From Metridium senile (Eukaryota > Cnidaria > Anthozoa > Actiniaria > Metridiidae): DNA of 64,000 nucleotides. The notes under the pieces were generated by a model. That model saw only the letters and a program-made list of their open reading frames with translations, had not been told where the DNA came from and searched no databases. The position numbers and the translations under genes are program-made. How positions within the stretch are numbered: position 1 is the stretch's first letter; every line of letters starts with the position of its first letter. The DNA lies in assembly GCA_949775045.1 (NCBI GenBank), contig OX459098.1, forward strand, positions 11,566,741 to 11,630,740. Reading direction: 5' to 3'. Below are positions 11,501 to 42,104 of this stretch, piece by piece.

Positions 11501-14500
11501 ATTATTTGCATCTTTTAACAGTGATTGACTTACTCTACTGGAAAAATGTCAAGAAAACTGCAGTAGTATTTGCAACAAACCTGGTTGTACTACTGTCTCT
11601 GATATGTTATTCACTGTTGAGCGTCATCACCTTCTTCTCCATGGCCATCCTAACTGTTGCTCTTATCTATCGTGTGGGAATGACCGTCATGGGAGCCATA
11701 CAGAAGAGTGGATCAGAGAACCCCTTCAAGTAAGTTAATAGAACTTTCCCATAGCTTCTTCACTGATCATAAAACAATACATTCAACTCATAGCTTACTC
11801 GATCCTAGCTGTGCAATGTGGTTAAAATTGAGTTGGGAGGTGGCTGCTATCACAGGGAGCCCGGCTTTGTGTCGCTTTTATATAAAATAAATTATACAAT
11901 GAAATAAAATCTATTATAATCATGAGAGCCTTTGGGTTTCCTGTGCTGTATTTAATCCTTAGAGTTTCCGGTAATGGATTAGCGTTACTGACCTGTGTGT
12001 GCCGTTGGTAACTTGAGAGCGCATTAGCGTAACGTATTAGAGTAACGCACACCCAACATACACACAGTTCTGTGTGTTTATTGGGTGTGTGTTACACTAA
12101 TACGTTAGTTTTGAATTTCAAAGTGCTCTCAAGTTACCAACGGCTACACACTATACTGATTACCGGAAACTCTAAGGATTAAATACAGCACAGGAAACCC
12201 AAAGGCTCTCATGATTATAATAGATAATTTTATTTCATTGTATAATTTATTTCATATAAAAGCGACACAAAGCCGGGCTCCCTGTGCTGCTATGTGTAAA
12301 TGTCCTTGTGATGAAAGTGCCTTGTGGCTGCTATGTGTTGGTGTATGTAAAAATGTGTAGTTGTTCTTGTACTGTAAGCACTTCCAACTCTACCACATGA
12401 GCTGCACCTCTCGTAATTCAGCACTAGTGCTGCAAGGAAAGGCTACCACCTCATAACATATCATATCATATATCACATCATATCATATCATAGCTGAAGT
12501 AGATAAAATACAGAGAATGTATAGATTCATCCAATCCAGTCTTGACTTGACTCTACTTTTTTATGACCAGTCATGTGAATACTGGTTAAGTCTTCTATTG
12601 CCGTAAAAGAGTAAATGATCTAAACACAGTGTGTGCTCAATGTGTGCTCCATGTAAAAATGAATTGATATTTCAAACATTAATGATATGAAGAGTGAGGG
12701 TGAAGGATCTTAAAGATCAGAAAGTTTTTATGTTCTGTAGTTATATTAATTTTGCTTCTTCAATTCTGTCCTTCGAAATCCTGGTACAATTCTACTTGTG
12801 TCTTTCTCGACTTGTTTTACTTGATTTTGTTGTCGTAGGTTATCAATTCTATGTTTTGATTATTGATTTTTTTCTGCCATAACAGGAAATACCTAGAAAA
12901 AGACATTGAGATCTCCAAAGATAAGGTATGTAATCAGTTTTTCATATTATGTTGTATTTATACCAGGAGCAGATGTGATCACAAGAGACTCGGGAATTGA
13001 CGGATGATGATATTGCTAATGCTAATGCTGGACCGGAGGGTTTGGGACAAAGTAGTGCTAAACATCTTGACCGGAAGGGCCAAAAGATGATGATGAAACA
13101 AGGAACATGTCGCAATTTAGTATCATGATATATACACATGTTGATCATATGCACATAATAATTTGTGCGAAACAAATATTAAATTGATGATGATGATGAT
13201 GATGATGTAGATAGAAATCCCTATTAAATTCAAGATAAACATGGTTTGAAAGACAGCTCTCATTGTCAGTATTATGATTACAATGCACAAGAGCTACTAT
13301 ATAATTATAAATTTCTATTTGTTCTTTTAGGCATCTGATGTTATGGAATGTGCTGTTGGACATATTAACTGTGGAGCTAAGAAATTGAGGAAACTCTTCC
13401 TTATTGAAGATATTGTGGACTCTATTAAGGTATAGAAACCTCAAACAAGTGCCTATGTTTGTTTCTTTTCAAACTGTTGAGTATTGCACAACATAGATTA
13501 CAAACATGTGACAGCCATCTTAGTTTATTACAAGACAACTTACACAGGGAACCCAACAATACATGTACATTACATGACACAGGTAACCCTAGCCAATATA
13601 CATCACAAACTAACAAACCAACCAACTTTACACTTTATTAAAAAACTATATATAGTAAAAACTCACTAACAATGGCCACAGCTATACTAGAAGCTCCACT
13701 CCTGACAATCAGCCACGCAGGTGGCTAGCTCAGCAGTGCTGGTAGTGCACGTTAAAAAGAGAAAAAAGATACCACTGTCCTGCAAATAATCAGCCATGCA
13801 GGTGGCTAGCTCAGCAGTGCTGGTAGTGCACATTAAGAAGAAAGAAGAATACCACTGTCCTGCAATTAATGGTAATAACTAACTGTGGCTGGATAAAGTA
13901 AAATTACTTGACTGACTAGTAGGAGTAACTAGCTGGCTTAATTTACTTTTGACTGACTAACTGACCACTGACTGACTACTTACTGACTGGCTGACTGACT
14001 GACTGACTGACTGACTGACTGACTGACTGACTGACTGACTGACTGACTGACTGACTGACTGACTGACTGACTGACTGACTGACTGACTGACTGACTGACT
14101 GACTGACTGACTGACTGACTGACTACTTACTGACTGGCTGACTGAATGAATGAATGACTGTCTGACTACTCACTGACTGGCTGACTGACTGACTGATAAT
14201 TTATTTATGCTGTTTTATTTAAAGTTTTGTAACTATACAACTAGGCTATTTAATCTAATTAGCAGACACAAATACAAGAACTTGCAGATGAAAATATCTT
14301 AGTTGATCTACCCCTTGTAGTAGTATCAAATATTATTAGCTTCTCTTAGTTGATCTACCCTTTATAGTAGTATCAAATATTATTAGTTTCAACCAGCTTT
14401 GATTAATTTCTTTGTTGTCAACAGTTTGGAGTGATTCTCTGGGTTCTGTCCTACATTGGTGCTTGGTTTAGCATGCTTACATTGCTCACTCTAGGTAAGG

Positions 14501-15664
14501 TAGCATTGTATAAACAAAACAAGAAATACATTAATGAACTGAAGGCTGCAAAGATACAAATATAAATGTTATCTTTGGATGGATGGAAAATTAAATAATA
14601 AGCATATCCAAATACAGTACAAATATGACACACACTCTGATTGTGCTTCTACATATGGGCTGCTCAAACTTGTTTTTATGACCACATGCTCGTATTTGCT
14701 GAAAACCGATGAACTATTTCCCAATGTGCTGCAACGATCATCTTTACTCATTACCAGGCTCTATCATAACACAATTAGAAATTAAGAAAAGTGGATGAAT
14801 AGCATAGATGGAATCGAAATATGAAGGCCTGCTATTGTTCTTGACTGGCTAACCTAGCTTGTGTTAACGTTGAAAACAATGGAGTTTTCACATGATTGTG
14901 TGAGAGGCTAACCAGTCAAGAACAATAGTTATTCAAGTTAGTCACAATATTTCGATTCGGTGTATTGATGGATGAAATAATGATTGTGTGGATCAATAGT
15001 AAATATGTTTACTTGTTTTGTTGAAGACAATAAACAAGAAAAGTCAAATATTTATTATTGAGGTTCTCATTCTAGTTTGCTTTGTTCTCAGGTGTGATAA
15101 TGATGTTCTCACTCCCAAAGATCTATGAAGAACACCAGGTACACTACACTCACAAAAATATCAATAACTATACACTGAATTTAACTGGCTACAATCTTGG
15201 ACATAAATGTTGACACTGTTTGAAAACTTAAGCATTTTTTTGCATTTTCGTTGCTAAATTTCACTTATGTACAAGATTGTAGCCTCGTATTGACAGTGAA
15301 ACACTTACGTGGAGTTTTCACATGTATGCGAGGCTAGTTAGTCAAGAACAATAGTTATTAAAATTGGACGCCATATTTTGATTTGGTGTATTAACAAATC
15401 TTAGTATGGCCTTACAACAAAGGCAAAAATATATGGGTGCTGATTATTATATTCATATTTTTGTATTTCAGGACAAAATCGATGAAGTTGTCAAGACAGT
15501 CCATTCTCAAGTGAAAAACATCATTGAACAGTGAGTTGATCTTTATTGCTTTACTACCAACACATATAAAATATGGAACCCATAACTAATGTTATTTCAT
15601 TATCTGCTTCAGGGCAAAGTCTAAGCTCCCAGAGAAGCTCAGACCCAAAGAGAAAACAACTTAA
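8597..15664 (+). CDS. RTN: Reticulon-like protein (nine exons)
   Basis: Reticulons are ER membrane hairpin proteins that bend and tubulate the ER. Exons: 8597-8885, 9176-9229, 11522-11729, 12886-12925, 13331-13429, 14425-14494, 15092-15138, 15472-15530, 15613-15664. All splice phases agree and give about 305 residues. Residues 1-114 are an acidic Glu/Pro-rich variable region. The reticulon homology domain starts at about 115 (VIDLLYWKNVKKT), with one long hydrophobic hairpin at about 127-163 and a second at about 231-265, separated by a hydrophilic loop (KYLEKDIEIS to LIEDIVDSIK). The C-terminus KEKTT fits the KxKxx ER-retrieval pattern. The start has good context (GCGATGG). The first donor (CGAG|GTTTGG) is weak and is the least certain joint. 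Exon 2 has a very good acceptor and donor and is placed like the short alternative first exon of vertebrate RTN genes. The introns hold several small elements. Confidence 0.92.
11352..11490. repeat. Small inverted repeat in reticulon intron 2
   Basis: GGTTTTGTACCATGTGATCA near 11376 has a near-complement near 11428 (GGTCATGTGGTACAAAAC). The outer ends both carry ACCACTAGT. It is probably a degraded MITE. Confidence 0.4.
11844..12293. mobile_element. Foldback element with 7-bp target duplication
   Basis: The element spans 11851-12286 (436 bp). It begins CACAGGGAGCCCGGC and ends with the exact complement. The arms are about 190-200 bp each with few mismatches, so the whole element can form one hairpin. 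It is bracketed by identical CTGCTAT copies at 11844-11850 and 12287-12293. It lies in reticulon intron 3. The termini resemble some hAT ends, but a 7-bp duplication is not the hAT standard, so the superfamily is open. Confidence 0.9.
13707..13866. repeat. Two-copy tandem repeat, 81-bp period
   Basis: Two copies share AATCAGCCAYGCAGGTGGCT and end CACTGTCCTGCAA. The segment TGGCTAGCTCAGCAG...TGGTAGTGC resembles a tRNA A box, so a SINE origin is possible, but no B box is visible. Confidence 0.7.
13966..14124. repeat. (TGAC)n microsatellite
   Basis: Almost pure TGAC repeats in reticulon intron 5, with degenerate flanks to about 14196. Confidence 0.95.
14803..14966. mobile_element. MITE family B, copy 1
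   Basis: It ends in TTTCGATTCGGTGTA with a degraded complement at the left (GATGGAATCGAAATATG). The internal GTTCTTGACTGGCTAACC and GGCTAACCAGTCAAGAAC form a second inverted pair. It lies in reticulon intron 6. Confidence 0.85.
15272..15390. mobile_element. MITE family B, copy 2 (left end missing)
   Basis: It shares GGAGTTTTCACATGTATGCG, the CAGTCAAGAACAATAGTTATT block (one base changed) and the GATTTGGTGTA end with the other family B copies. It lies in reticulon intron 7. Confidence 0.75.
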
Positions 15665-16827
15665 ATGTCATTGAATCATCATTCAAGCATCTCAATTAAT
15701 CAAGACATGCTATCCAAGTTATCGCATGTGCCCTGCAATTTGAGTTGGTGTAACCATTCAACGACTGATGGATGGATGTCCTGAAGGGGCACCATTTAGT
15801 TTGTTGTTTTTTAGGATATTGAACAATGTAAACAACAGTAAATTATTATTACTTAGGTTTGTTGATTTTTTGGTTTGGATCAGGCTTTGGTAGTGTCAAA
15901 GAACATTTTGATTAGAGATCCAAGTGAATTAGAATTTTTATCAAGTTCACTGTCAATAGATGTCAAACGTATTGGACTATGTATTGAAAGATTTAGTATC
16001 GGCAGGCTAGTGTATATGGTACTTTTTAATTCTCTTTAGCTTGTAAGGAACTTACTGGCATTGCTAGTAATGAAGGTTCATGAGAATCAAATAGGTGTGC
16101 TAGTCACACCCGTCTAGCGTTTGGTGCTGTAACTTCCATTCTTAACATCTCATCTCAATGGCCAAGCTGCTTCTTCAAATTTGAAATGAATGAGTAAAAG
16201 GATTGAAGGGAACTTGAAGAAATGGAGGGAATTAATGGCAACAGCAGCACTTTCCTAGTTGGGTGTGCTCTTTTTTGTTAACTTTTTAATGAAACAATTT
16301 TTTGTGTATCTACTATACTTGTTATTTGTACTTAGAACTATAAGCCATCAAATACAAACATATACTATAGAGCTTGCTGTATTAAAGTGTACATCTTACA
16401 AGTGTCCTTGTGTAATGGTATCCTTATAAACATTACAGTCAAATCAGCTAATGCATTCCTATCTAGGTTAGAATATTCAATTTATTCATTGAAATTTGAT
16501 TTTTCATTTGTTTTGAAATTTGCATAAATGAATCGAATCTTGTAAGTTTTTCTCAAATCAAAACAATACTACCAATGTTTTTTTATTTTTTTTGAACAAC
16601 AGAAACTTGCTAAACTTAGTTTAGTTACAGAAATATTGTTATAAATACTCTAAAGCATTTTATTGTATTGTATTGACCACAGATCGTGATTTCAGGACCA
16701 TTATTGAAGTCTGCATTTTGAAATTAAGTTTCGATGCACTTCAAATTTTAAAATAAATGTAATTTCCAAGAAAAAAATCGGATCTTCTAACATTGATTGG
16801 AAAGCATCAGATGGTTTGACTGTAAAT
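15665..16827. other. Reticulon 3' UTR and downstream DNA
   Basis: AT-rich with no further coding sequence. Several poly(A)-signal-like hexamers occur (for example near 16750), but the true 3' end cannot be fixed by reading. Confidence 0.5.
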
Positions 16828-17198
16828 TTGATTTTCTATTTCCCACAGTTGATGGGAAATTGAATGAGAAGTAATGAATGTTGGAAAATTTTAAGTTTAT
16901 TTTGTTGAGAATCTTGTGGGTTTTTTTTATCTCATTTTCCATATGCCCCCACAGTAAATGGGAAATTGAATAGTAGGAATGAATGTTGGAAGTTATCCAG
17001 CCCAGTGTATTTTATTGTACATCTTGTGTTTTGGTATCCTTATGAACATTAATCTCATTTTCTATTTCCCACAGTTAATGGGAATTTGAAAAGTAGGAAC
17101 GAATGTTGTAAAAGTTTCAGTGTATTTTGTTGTCCATCTTATGTTTTGGTATCTTTATCAACTTTAAATCTCATTTTTCTATTTCCCACACTTAATGC
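16828..17198. repeat. Imperfect minisatellite, about 100-120-bp unit
   Basis: Three and a half units share TTTCTATTTCCCACAGTTRA, then GGAAATTGAA, then GGAAYGAATGTTG, and, in the later units, TTTTGGTATC. A partial unit seems to lie upstream near 16386-16430. Confidence 0.8.
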
Positions 17199-17841
17199 AA
17201 CTTATAATCAGTTATTTTGACCATTGTTAACACTACTAAAAGGAAGGGGGTCTACATGTCAGTTGTAAGTTAAAATTTGCATGGGTCAGTTAAAAGTTTG
17301 GCTTGCCAGTTAGACGTATGTTGGGATACCTGTGGTGCGTTATACTCGGGGAAGAATAAAATATCGAGCAGAAGGGGCCTGGGAGGTCAAAATGTAGACG
17401 AAAAAAGCACTACTACCTCAAATGTCAGTTAACAGTTAATTTTTATTTGTCAGTAAACAGTTAAAATGTTCGTCCTTTGTCAGCTAACAGTTATTTTGTT
17501 AGCCCTTTAACCCCATTCAGCTAGACTCTCTACTATAAACAATATTATTGATACTGACAGTCGAAGTAAACGTCCGTCGCGGTCCAAAAAACCTTCGACA
17601 TTCGTGAGAGAAATGAATAACAAACCATATATTATTATTGATATTATTAACAAAAATAAACTCGGTTTACGATGTGATGGCTGACCCCTAACCTACTTGG
17701 CAGAGATTTCTTTTAAAAAGAAACTTGCATGTACGGAGATGAGTAGCCGGTTGCGATCGCGAGGATATCTATTTTTTCTTCCTAGCAACCCCGCAGACGG
17801 CCGGCAAAACATAGGTGCTGAGATGCTTGAGCCCGTCTAGA
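17199..17841. other. Intergenic DNA without recognised content
   Basis: The block 17270-17500 repeats a CAGTTAACAGTTA-like phrase about four times in loose form. No gene is seen. Confidence 0.4.
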
Positions 17842-18076
17842 ACCAGTTTCATGTTAATATATCTAGTACCGCCGTACTATTTGACAAAAGGCGCACATTT
17901 GTACAAGTAGCCTCAATTCAGAGTACATTCAAATTTGTTTTCTATTGTTGAGCGGTAACATTTTTTGTGTTTTGCTTGGAATTTGTGAATATTTTTGCAA
18001 CAAATCGAGGCCAAGCCAGTGCAAATGCGCCTTTTGTCATATAGCATAGCGGCGGAAGATAACATGAAAATGGAGT
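17842..18076. mobile_element. MITE family D, copy 1
   Basis: The ends are inverted: left TTTCATGTTAATATATCTAG then TTTGACAAAAGGCGCA; right TGCGCCTTTTGTCATATAGC then AGATAACATGAAAA. A second copy lies at 19540-19735. Confidence 0.8.
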
Positions 18077-19210
18077 GTTACAAATATGCGCGGACGCGCC
18101 AATTTTTGGCGCCATTTCAACTGGCGTAAACGCCCATGCTCGGTAGAATATCGAGACTGAAGCCCGTGGAAGCCCGTGTAGAGCTTTATTTTGCTTCTCT
18201 TAGGAAATTAAAGAAATATCTAAAAAAGTGTATAAACTGACCCCCTATGCAGGAGTGTAAATGTAGAAAAGTCTAGACAGTTGTTCATTGTCTTGCACCT
18301 GTCTGCTAGCAGTCATACTAACTGTGAAATGAGTAAATAAAGTGTCATTTTAACTGAATATTTTGGGAATGATTTCTGAATACAATCGTCATATTTTAAT
18401 GCGTTTTTATCAACCCATTTATTTATCGAAAAAGTTCCTTTATTCGTTCATTTTTCTCCGAAAACAGTAAAACTCAGGATACATATTTAATTATATGCAA
18501 TAATATATTTATGAGTTTTTGTTCTTTTTATCAAGAATAGCGAATTGTTTTCAGAAAGAAAAAACATTTAAAACCATATTTTCAAAGAATTAAAACTAAA
18601 CAAAACCATCAAAACGAAGGAAAATATCAAAGATGCCATGCAGTCGTTCAACCACCAACAATAGATAATTCTAGAAATTTGAAATTAAAATATGAAGTTA
18701 ATTATGCATGTAGCTAGGAAAACTACCGAAACGTTCAAATTCGTTCAAGCGGAAGTAATATTTAATTGCTCGAAGATTTGAACTGCTTGCATGTCACAAT
18801 ATGTTATATCTATTGCTAAAAAACGGCTGTCACTACAAGGACGCCAGTATATTGAAAGCCTTTAATTGAGCATAGTTAACTATGAATTGACGTAAAACAA
18901 TTTAGTGTTGTGCGTCTTCGTACGTTCGAGTTCTTCAAGCATGATTGCAGATAATTCTTAACTTATATGCTCATCCACGGTGAACAGTCACATACCGGAT
19001 GAGATACGATAAGAAGATCTTGTGAGTTAACATTAAGTACTTAGCATAGAATACACATGATTGGTAAAATGCACTTGAATTATCGCATGCCTCGGGCAAT
19101 ACGAGATCACGCGTGATTGCCAACATCCCACGCCAAACTACGCGGCCGACCGAACCAAAGTTCACATGTTCACGCTTGTTCCGATCCAAATTTACTCTCT
19201 TGTTTCTATT
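18077..19210. other. AT-rich intergenic DNA
   Basis: No convincing gene. A segment at 18961-19200 has an open minus-strand frame, but its composition gives no domain. Confidence 0.4.
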
Positions 19211-19508
19211 CTTATTGGATACACACTTTCCGAGAAAGTTTGTCACCCGTGAAAAGCACACAAGCTAGTGGCGCAAAGGACCATGGATCAGTTCAGAAAC
19301 AAAATGTGCATTCGGAACGCCTTTCTTGTTGTTTGATAAGTCAAAATGGACATTTCTCAATAACATATTGACAAGTGTAGCAATGTGGCCATGAAATCCC
19401 TGCTTTCTAATAAAGTATACATAGGTAACCCATAATCCCCTGCGCTACTAGCTTGTAGGCTTTTCACTTCACTGGTGACAAAGTTTCTCGGAAAGGGTGT
19501 ATGCTAAC
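19211..19508. repeat. Inverted repeat, arms about 72 bp
   Basis: The left arm (19211-19282, containing TTTCCGAGAAAGTTTGTCAC and ACAAGCTAGT) is mirrored by the right arm (19437-19508, containing ACTAGCTTGT and GTGACAAAGTTTCTCGGAAA). The spacer of about 150 bp has no coding content. It is probably a foldback MITE. Confidence 0.75.
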
Positions 19509-19539
19509 TAACTAAGAATGCTTTATAATTAATACTTCA

Positions 19540-19735
19540 GTTTCATGACATGTTAATTGTATATACGACTTACTATTTGACAAAAGGCGCAGTTGCATGC
19601 AGTCAAATAAGCCTCGATTTGTTGTAAAAAAAATGCTTAACAATAGCAAACACATTTGAATTTACTCTGAGGCTATCCCTGTGCAAATGCGCCTTTTGTC
19701 GAAGTACAGCGGTGCTAGATAACGTGCAACTGGTC
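19540..19735. mobile_element. MITE family D, copy 2
   Basis: It has the same termini as 17842-18076 (TTTGACAAAAGGCGCA; TGCGCCTTTTGTCGAAGTAC then AGATAACGTG). The centre differs in sequence and length from copy 1. Confidence 0.8.
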
Positions 19736-20528
19736 TATTCATACTTTAAGAATACGAACTAATGATCCAACTGATTTGTATAGATAGATATTCATATCAT
19801 AGACAAAGAGTTATATATGATCATTTTAATTTGAAAAACAAGAAAAAAGCAACTTGTCAAACTGGCGGGATTAACCTCACCTCAACGATAGAGAGCAGCC
19901 ACTCTCTATTAACCGCCCTCTAAGATCCTTCCCAGGATAAATTCACTTCTTAAGGCGTGACGTCATCGCCACCTCTTGTAAAACGTAAAACGCCGCCCCC
20001 GAAAAGGCGACCGGGAGGACTGAATCCAGTGGAGATTTTTTACATTGTAAGTTATTGTACTTAATATCAAAAGCCCTCTCAATAGTTTGTAAATCTAACA
20101 GCCCGTCTACGACCTACAGTTAAGTAAACATTTATTTTACGGTGTTACAAATTTCATTATATTACCTACTGTTTTCACAAAGGTTGTCCTGAAATAAAGT
20201 CGGCGAAAGTATATAAAGCTTTGTTAAAAATTATCCATCATACTGATACAATATATAAGATAGTATAACTGACTGATCCTCCAGTGTCAAATGGAACTCC
20301 ATTTGTAAAATAGCACCTGCTAGTGTCTTCTCTAGCCTTTCTCAATTTAAATCATACCTAAGAATTATTTACATATCTCTATTAGATGACATTTTTGATG
20401 TTGACTCATACTGCACTTGATCACTGGTTCGCCAGTGTCCTTGTCACAAATGATTTTATTAGATTTATTTTTATTCATTAATTTAGCTAGCCGTTTATAA
20501 CATGCAATTTTCTGTTATTTTTTATGTA
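19736..20528. other. Intergenic DNA
   Basis: No gene. The phrase GGTGTTACAAATTTCATT (20140-20165) recurs near 39038-39065, so a degraded dispersed repeat is present. Confidence 0.4.
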
Positions 20529-20973
20529 AGGCCAGTACACACGAGGGAGCTTGCTCCCGCAACACGCTCCCGCAACATGCTCCCGGAGCAAAGCTCCCTC
20601 GTGAGTATATTGGATTTCACGCAAAAAAAAAAAATTGTGCAACAAACATTTTGCGCCCGGGTTTTGCTCCCTCATATTAAACTTTTTAAATGTGAGGGAG
20701 CAAGCTCCAGGAACAAATCTGTTGCAGGAGCGTGTTTCAGGAGCAAGCTCCCTCGTGTGTACTGAAACTTTTCTGCCGCGCAACAGCCTGTCTCCAGTTG
20801 ACAAATCAAATTGTTGGATTTAAACTAGTTCCCATGCTCCGGTCGGGTTGTTTGCATCGATTCGCTCCCTCGTTTCCATCGTGTGTACTGGTTTTGCAAA
20901 ATGACCCAGGATCACCCAGGAGCATGTTGCGGGATCGTGTTGCTTGAGCAAGCTCCCTCGTGTGTACCGGCCT
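20529..20973. mobile_element. Palindromic MITE with internal GAGCAAGCTCCC repeats
   Basis: The terminal inverted repeats are AGGCCAGTACACACGAGGGA and the near-complement ending GTGTGTACCGGCCT. Inside, the GGGAGC(A)AGCTCC motif recurs several times in both orientations, giving nested hairpins. Confidence 0.85.
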
Positions 20974-21007
20974 TGGACTTATAATAGTCCCGTTCGCGCT
21001 TTCCCCT

Positions 21008-21245
21008 TTGGGTGATCCCCTTTATCCAAGTGGTAGGGGTGATCGGCGTACCTTTTAGGGTTAAAATTTTTCCAGTGCGTACCTTTTAGGGTCCATTTAG
21101 AGATTTGGCTCAAAAATCAGTTGTAAGGGTCGTTTTTACTCTGCTTTATTTGTACCTGAGCGTACCTTTTAGGGGTCATTTTCAAAATCTCCGCCGATCA
21201 CCCCTACCACTTGGACAAAGGGAGTACCCCCCCGGGGGGTGATCC
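21008..21245. mobile_element. MITE with internal GCGTACCTTTTAGGG repeats
   Basis: The ends are inverted (CCAAGTGGTAGGGGTGATCG and CGATCACCCCTACCACTTGG). The motif GCGTACCTTTTAGGG occurs three times between them, all in one direction, so the interior is not a simple palindrome. Confidence 0.85.
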
Positions 21246-21285
21246 AAATGTTTAGTGTTGTAAATTTTCTTTATTTTGTACTTAG

Positions 21286-21430
21286 TAGAGTACAAACACT
21301 AAAAGTGTGCAATACTTTGTACTATTTACCACTAAATAGTGTTGATTAAACAATGGAGAACAAAAGAATTTGCATAATTTAGCAGTATTTAGTGGTATTT
21401 ATGTTGCACACTTTTAGTGTTTGTACTCTA
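21286..21430. mobile_element. MITE family A, copy 2 (complete)
   Basis: The 141-bp element (21288-21428) has inverted ends GAGTACAAACACTAAAAGTG, flanked by TA on both sides. The inner region (ACCACTAAATAGTGTTGATT) is itself palindromic. Confidence 0.92.
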
Positions 21431-22428
21431 TGCTTAGCAAGCGTTTCAATTTTTGGAGAAAGCTGGAAAAGGAAAAACTTGCTGACCTAAGTTGATTTTC
21501 ACTCAGCTTAGGTTCCGCGCTGCCAAATAACACAGCTATCCCAAAACACCTTTTCCCCTTCCCCTTGGTTACGGACTATACGAATAAAATTCCGGTTGCA
21601 ACACAGGCTACTATTGTATAAATTTCTCACAATTGTTAACGGTATTTATTTATTTTATTTCTTGGTTGCGATGGACTTAACAAAGAAAATTCCAGATGCA
21701 ACGCTAGCTAGTTTTGTATAAATGTCTAGCAACTGTTTACGATATTTATTACTTCTTCTTTTGACTTTTGGAAAACAATTTTACGTAATTATACACCATC
21801 AGTTCGGTGTGTCGTTGATTAAAAACACTCTTTGGTCGTACGCTTATGAATATTAAAATGAAGTTAGGATCAACTATACGAGCCGGACAATAGAGAAATG
21901 TCATGCTACTACGTCCTACTTCATCGGTTTTTGTGTCAAGGTCAACAACATGTACTCGTGTTTGAAAGTCTTTGTAGTTTCAATACTTGATCAGTAAATA
22001 GGCTCTGCTCGCTCGATTCACTCGTGGGTGTTTGTTTTTCTTAAGTTATGACGTGTTCCTGTGGAAACTGGCTATCAACAAATAAAGCGGATTAAAGCTA
22101 GCGGCCTGTTAAACTTGTAGCTAGCCGGTAAATACATAGGCACCGTAATTTGCTCAAAAGTACACTTTAAAAGAGCGTGGAGCACAGAGATGAATAATAT
22201 TTCTTTTCAAAATCTTTTAATCCCAAACTTGATCAACTTCCGCTTTCCAACAGGAAATACGTCATATTCCAGCGCCAGTCAATATATATATATATACATA
22301 TAAAGTGTGATCACGTGACAGCGGCGCCCATGTTGTTGGGGAACATTTCCCGTGAGCTGCGGTCGCAAGACTTGATAGAAACTTATCTTGTTTGGTAAAT
22401 TTTTCAGCGATTTTTCTCCCAATCTTTA
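21431..22428. other. Region upstream of the kinase gene
   Basis: No gene; the promoter and 5' UTR of the protein kinase D gene should lie near its end. A short near-repeat (AAAATTCC then TTGTATAAAT) occurs at 21597-21625 and 21697-21725. A palindromic CACGTG lies near 22311. Confidence 0.4.
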
Positions 22429-22447
22429 ATGATCAGTGATAGTCGAG

Positions 22448-22455
<8 letters not shown>
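22429..22455 (+). promoter_or_regulatory. Possible upstream ORF overlapping the kinase start
   Basis: An ATG at 22429, 19 nt before the main ATG and in another frame, opens eight codons and stops at 22453-22455, just past the main start. If transcribed, it would lower or tune initiation at 22448. It also rules out 22429 as the real start. Confidence 0.35.
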
Positions 22456-41060
<18,605 letters not shown>

Positions 41061-42100
41061 AATTGAGCCGATGAGAGTTTTAACAATAGTTTCCCATGAT
41101 TCATCACGAGCACGTCACAATTTTTTAAATCATATGCACATATTAATCTCTATTTGCACTAAACAAATACGCACAGGGGGTGGGGTAAAAAGTTTATCAT
41201 AAGAATGTCAGGATCACCTTTTTTCAATACAAGCTGTCGCTAGGCAACTAGTTGAACTAAGATCGCAAAGACTGTTGGGAATGTTTTTTTAGCTAACGAT
41301 GTAGTTCACAATAGTGTTGCCAACAACCCCATGACTCTTGGCGGTCCTAGTTTACCTCTTTTCTGACAACAGCGTTTTTGGAATTGGTGTAATTTGTACA
41401 ATGACTGTTTGAGCAAGCCGAGTGACGGAGTCAGTCTTTTTATCCTATTTTAGTTTCCAGTCTATCTCTATTTATTGCAACAGTATAGGTCAGTGTATAA
41501 TCATTTGAAAGAGGAATCGTTGTGAGCTCTAGCTCGATGGATACATGGTTTTGAATATACTTTATTGAAATGTTCTCCATCAGTAGTCATCGAAGCCACC
41601 TTGGTGAGCTTGATGAAAGGGAGTCAGGAAAAAGAGAGTAAGATTATCAAGCAGTTAGATAAACTCATCTCTTTTCTTTTCCTCCCCTCTCCCCCTGGTT
41701 TTTTCCCTTGCTACCCCCTCCCCCTTTCTCTCATGCTCCCATGAATGGTTACAGACGCCACACTTCTAGCAACAAATTTTAATCAAGGCCAGTTTGTCTC
41801 GGCTATATGCAAGTGTATATTTGATATTTGTCAATGTAGATAACAAGAATACTTTGTTTGTTTAACCGACCCTTAAGCCGGATATATACACCGGGTATTT
41901 TTTCCTTGACAAGTTTTCCTTCATAATTCGAACTTCTCGTGCCAAGAGAATATTTATTTTAATTCTCTCGCTCTTCTAGACCATTGAGTAGATGGGAAAG
42001 TAAGAATTATGAGTGAAACGTTTTTTAGAGACGGATCATTAGATATTTAATGGTGGGTTGGCCAATTATTCGGTGCAGGATATTTTTTTAGGATTATCAG
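41061..42100. other. Kinase 3' UTR and downstream DNA
   Basis: No further coding sequence. AT-rich, with a pyrimidine-rich stretch at about 41670-41735. Confidence 0.5.
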
Positions 42101-42104
42101 AATT

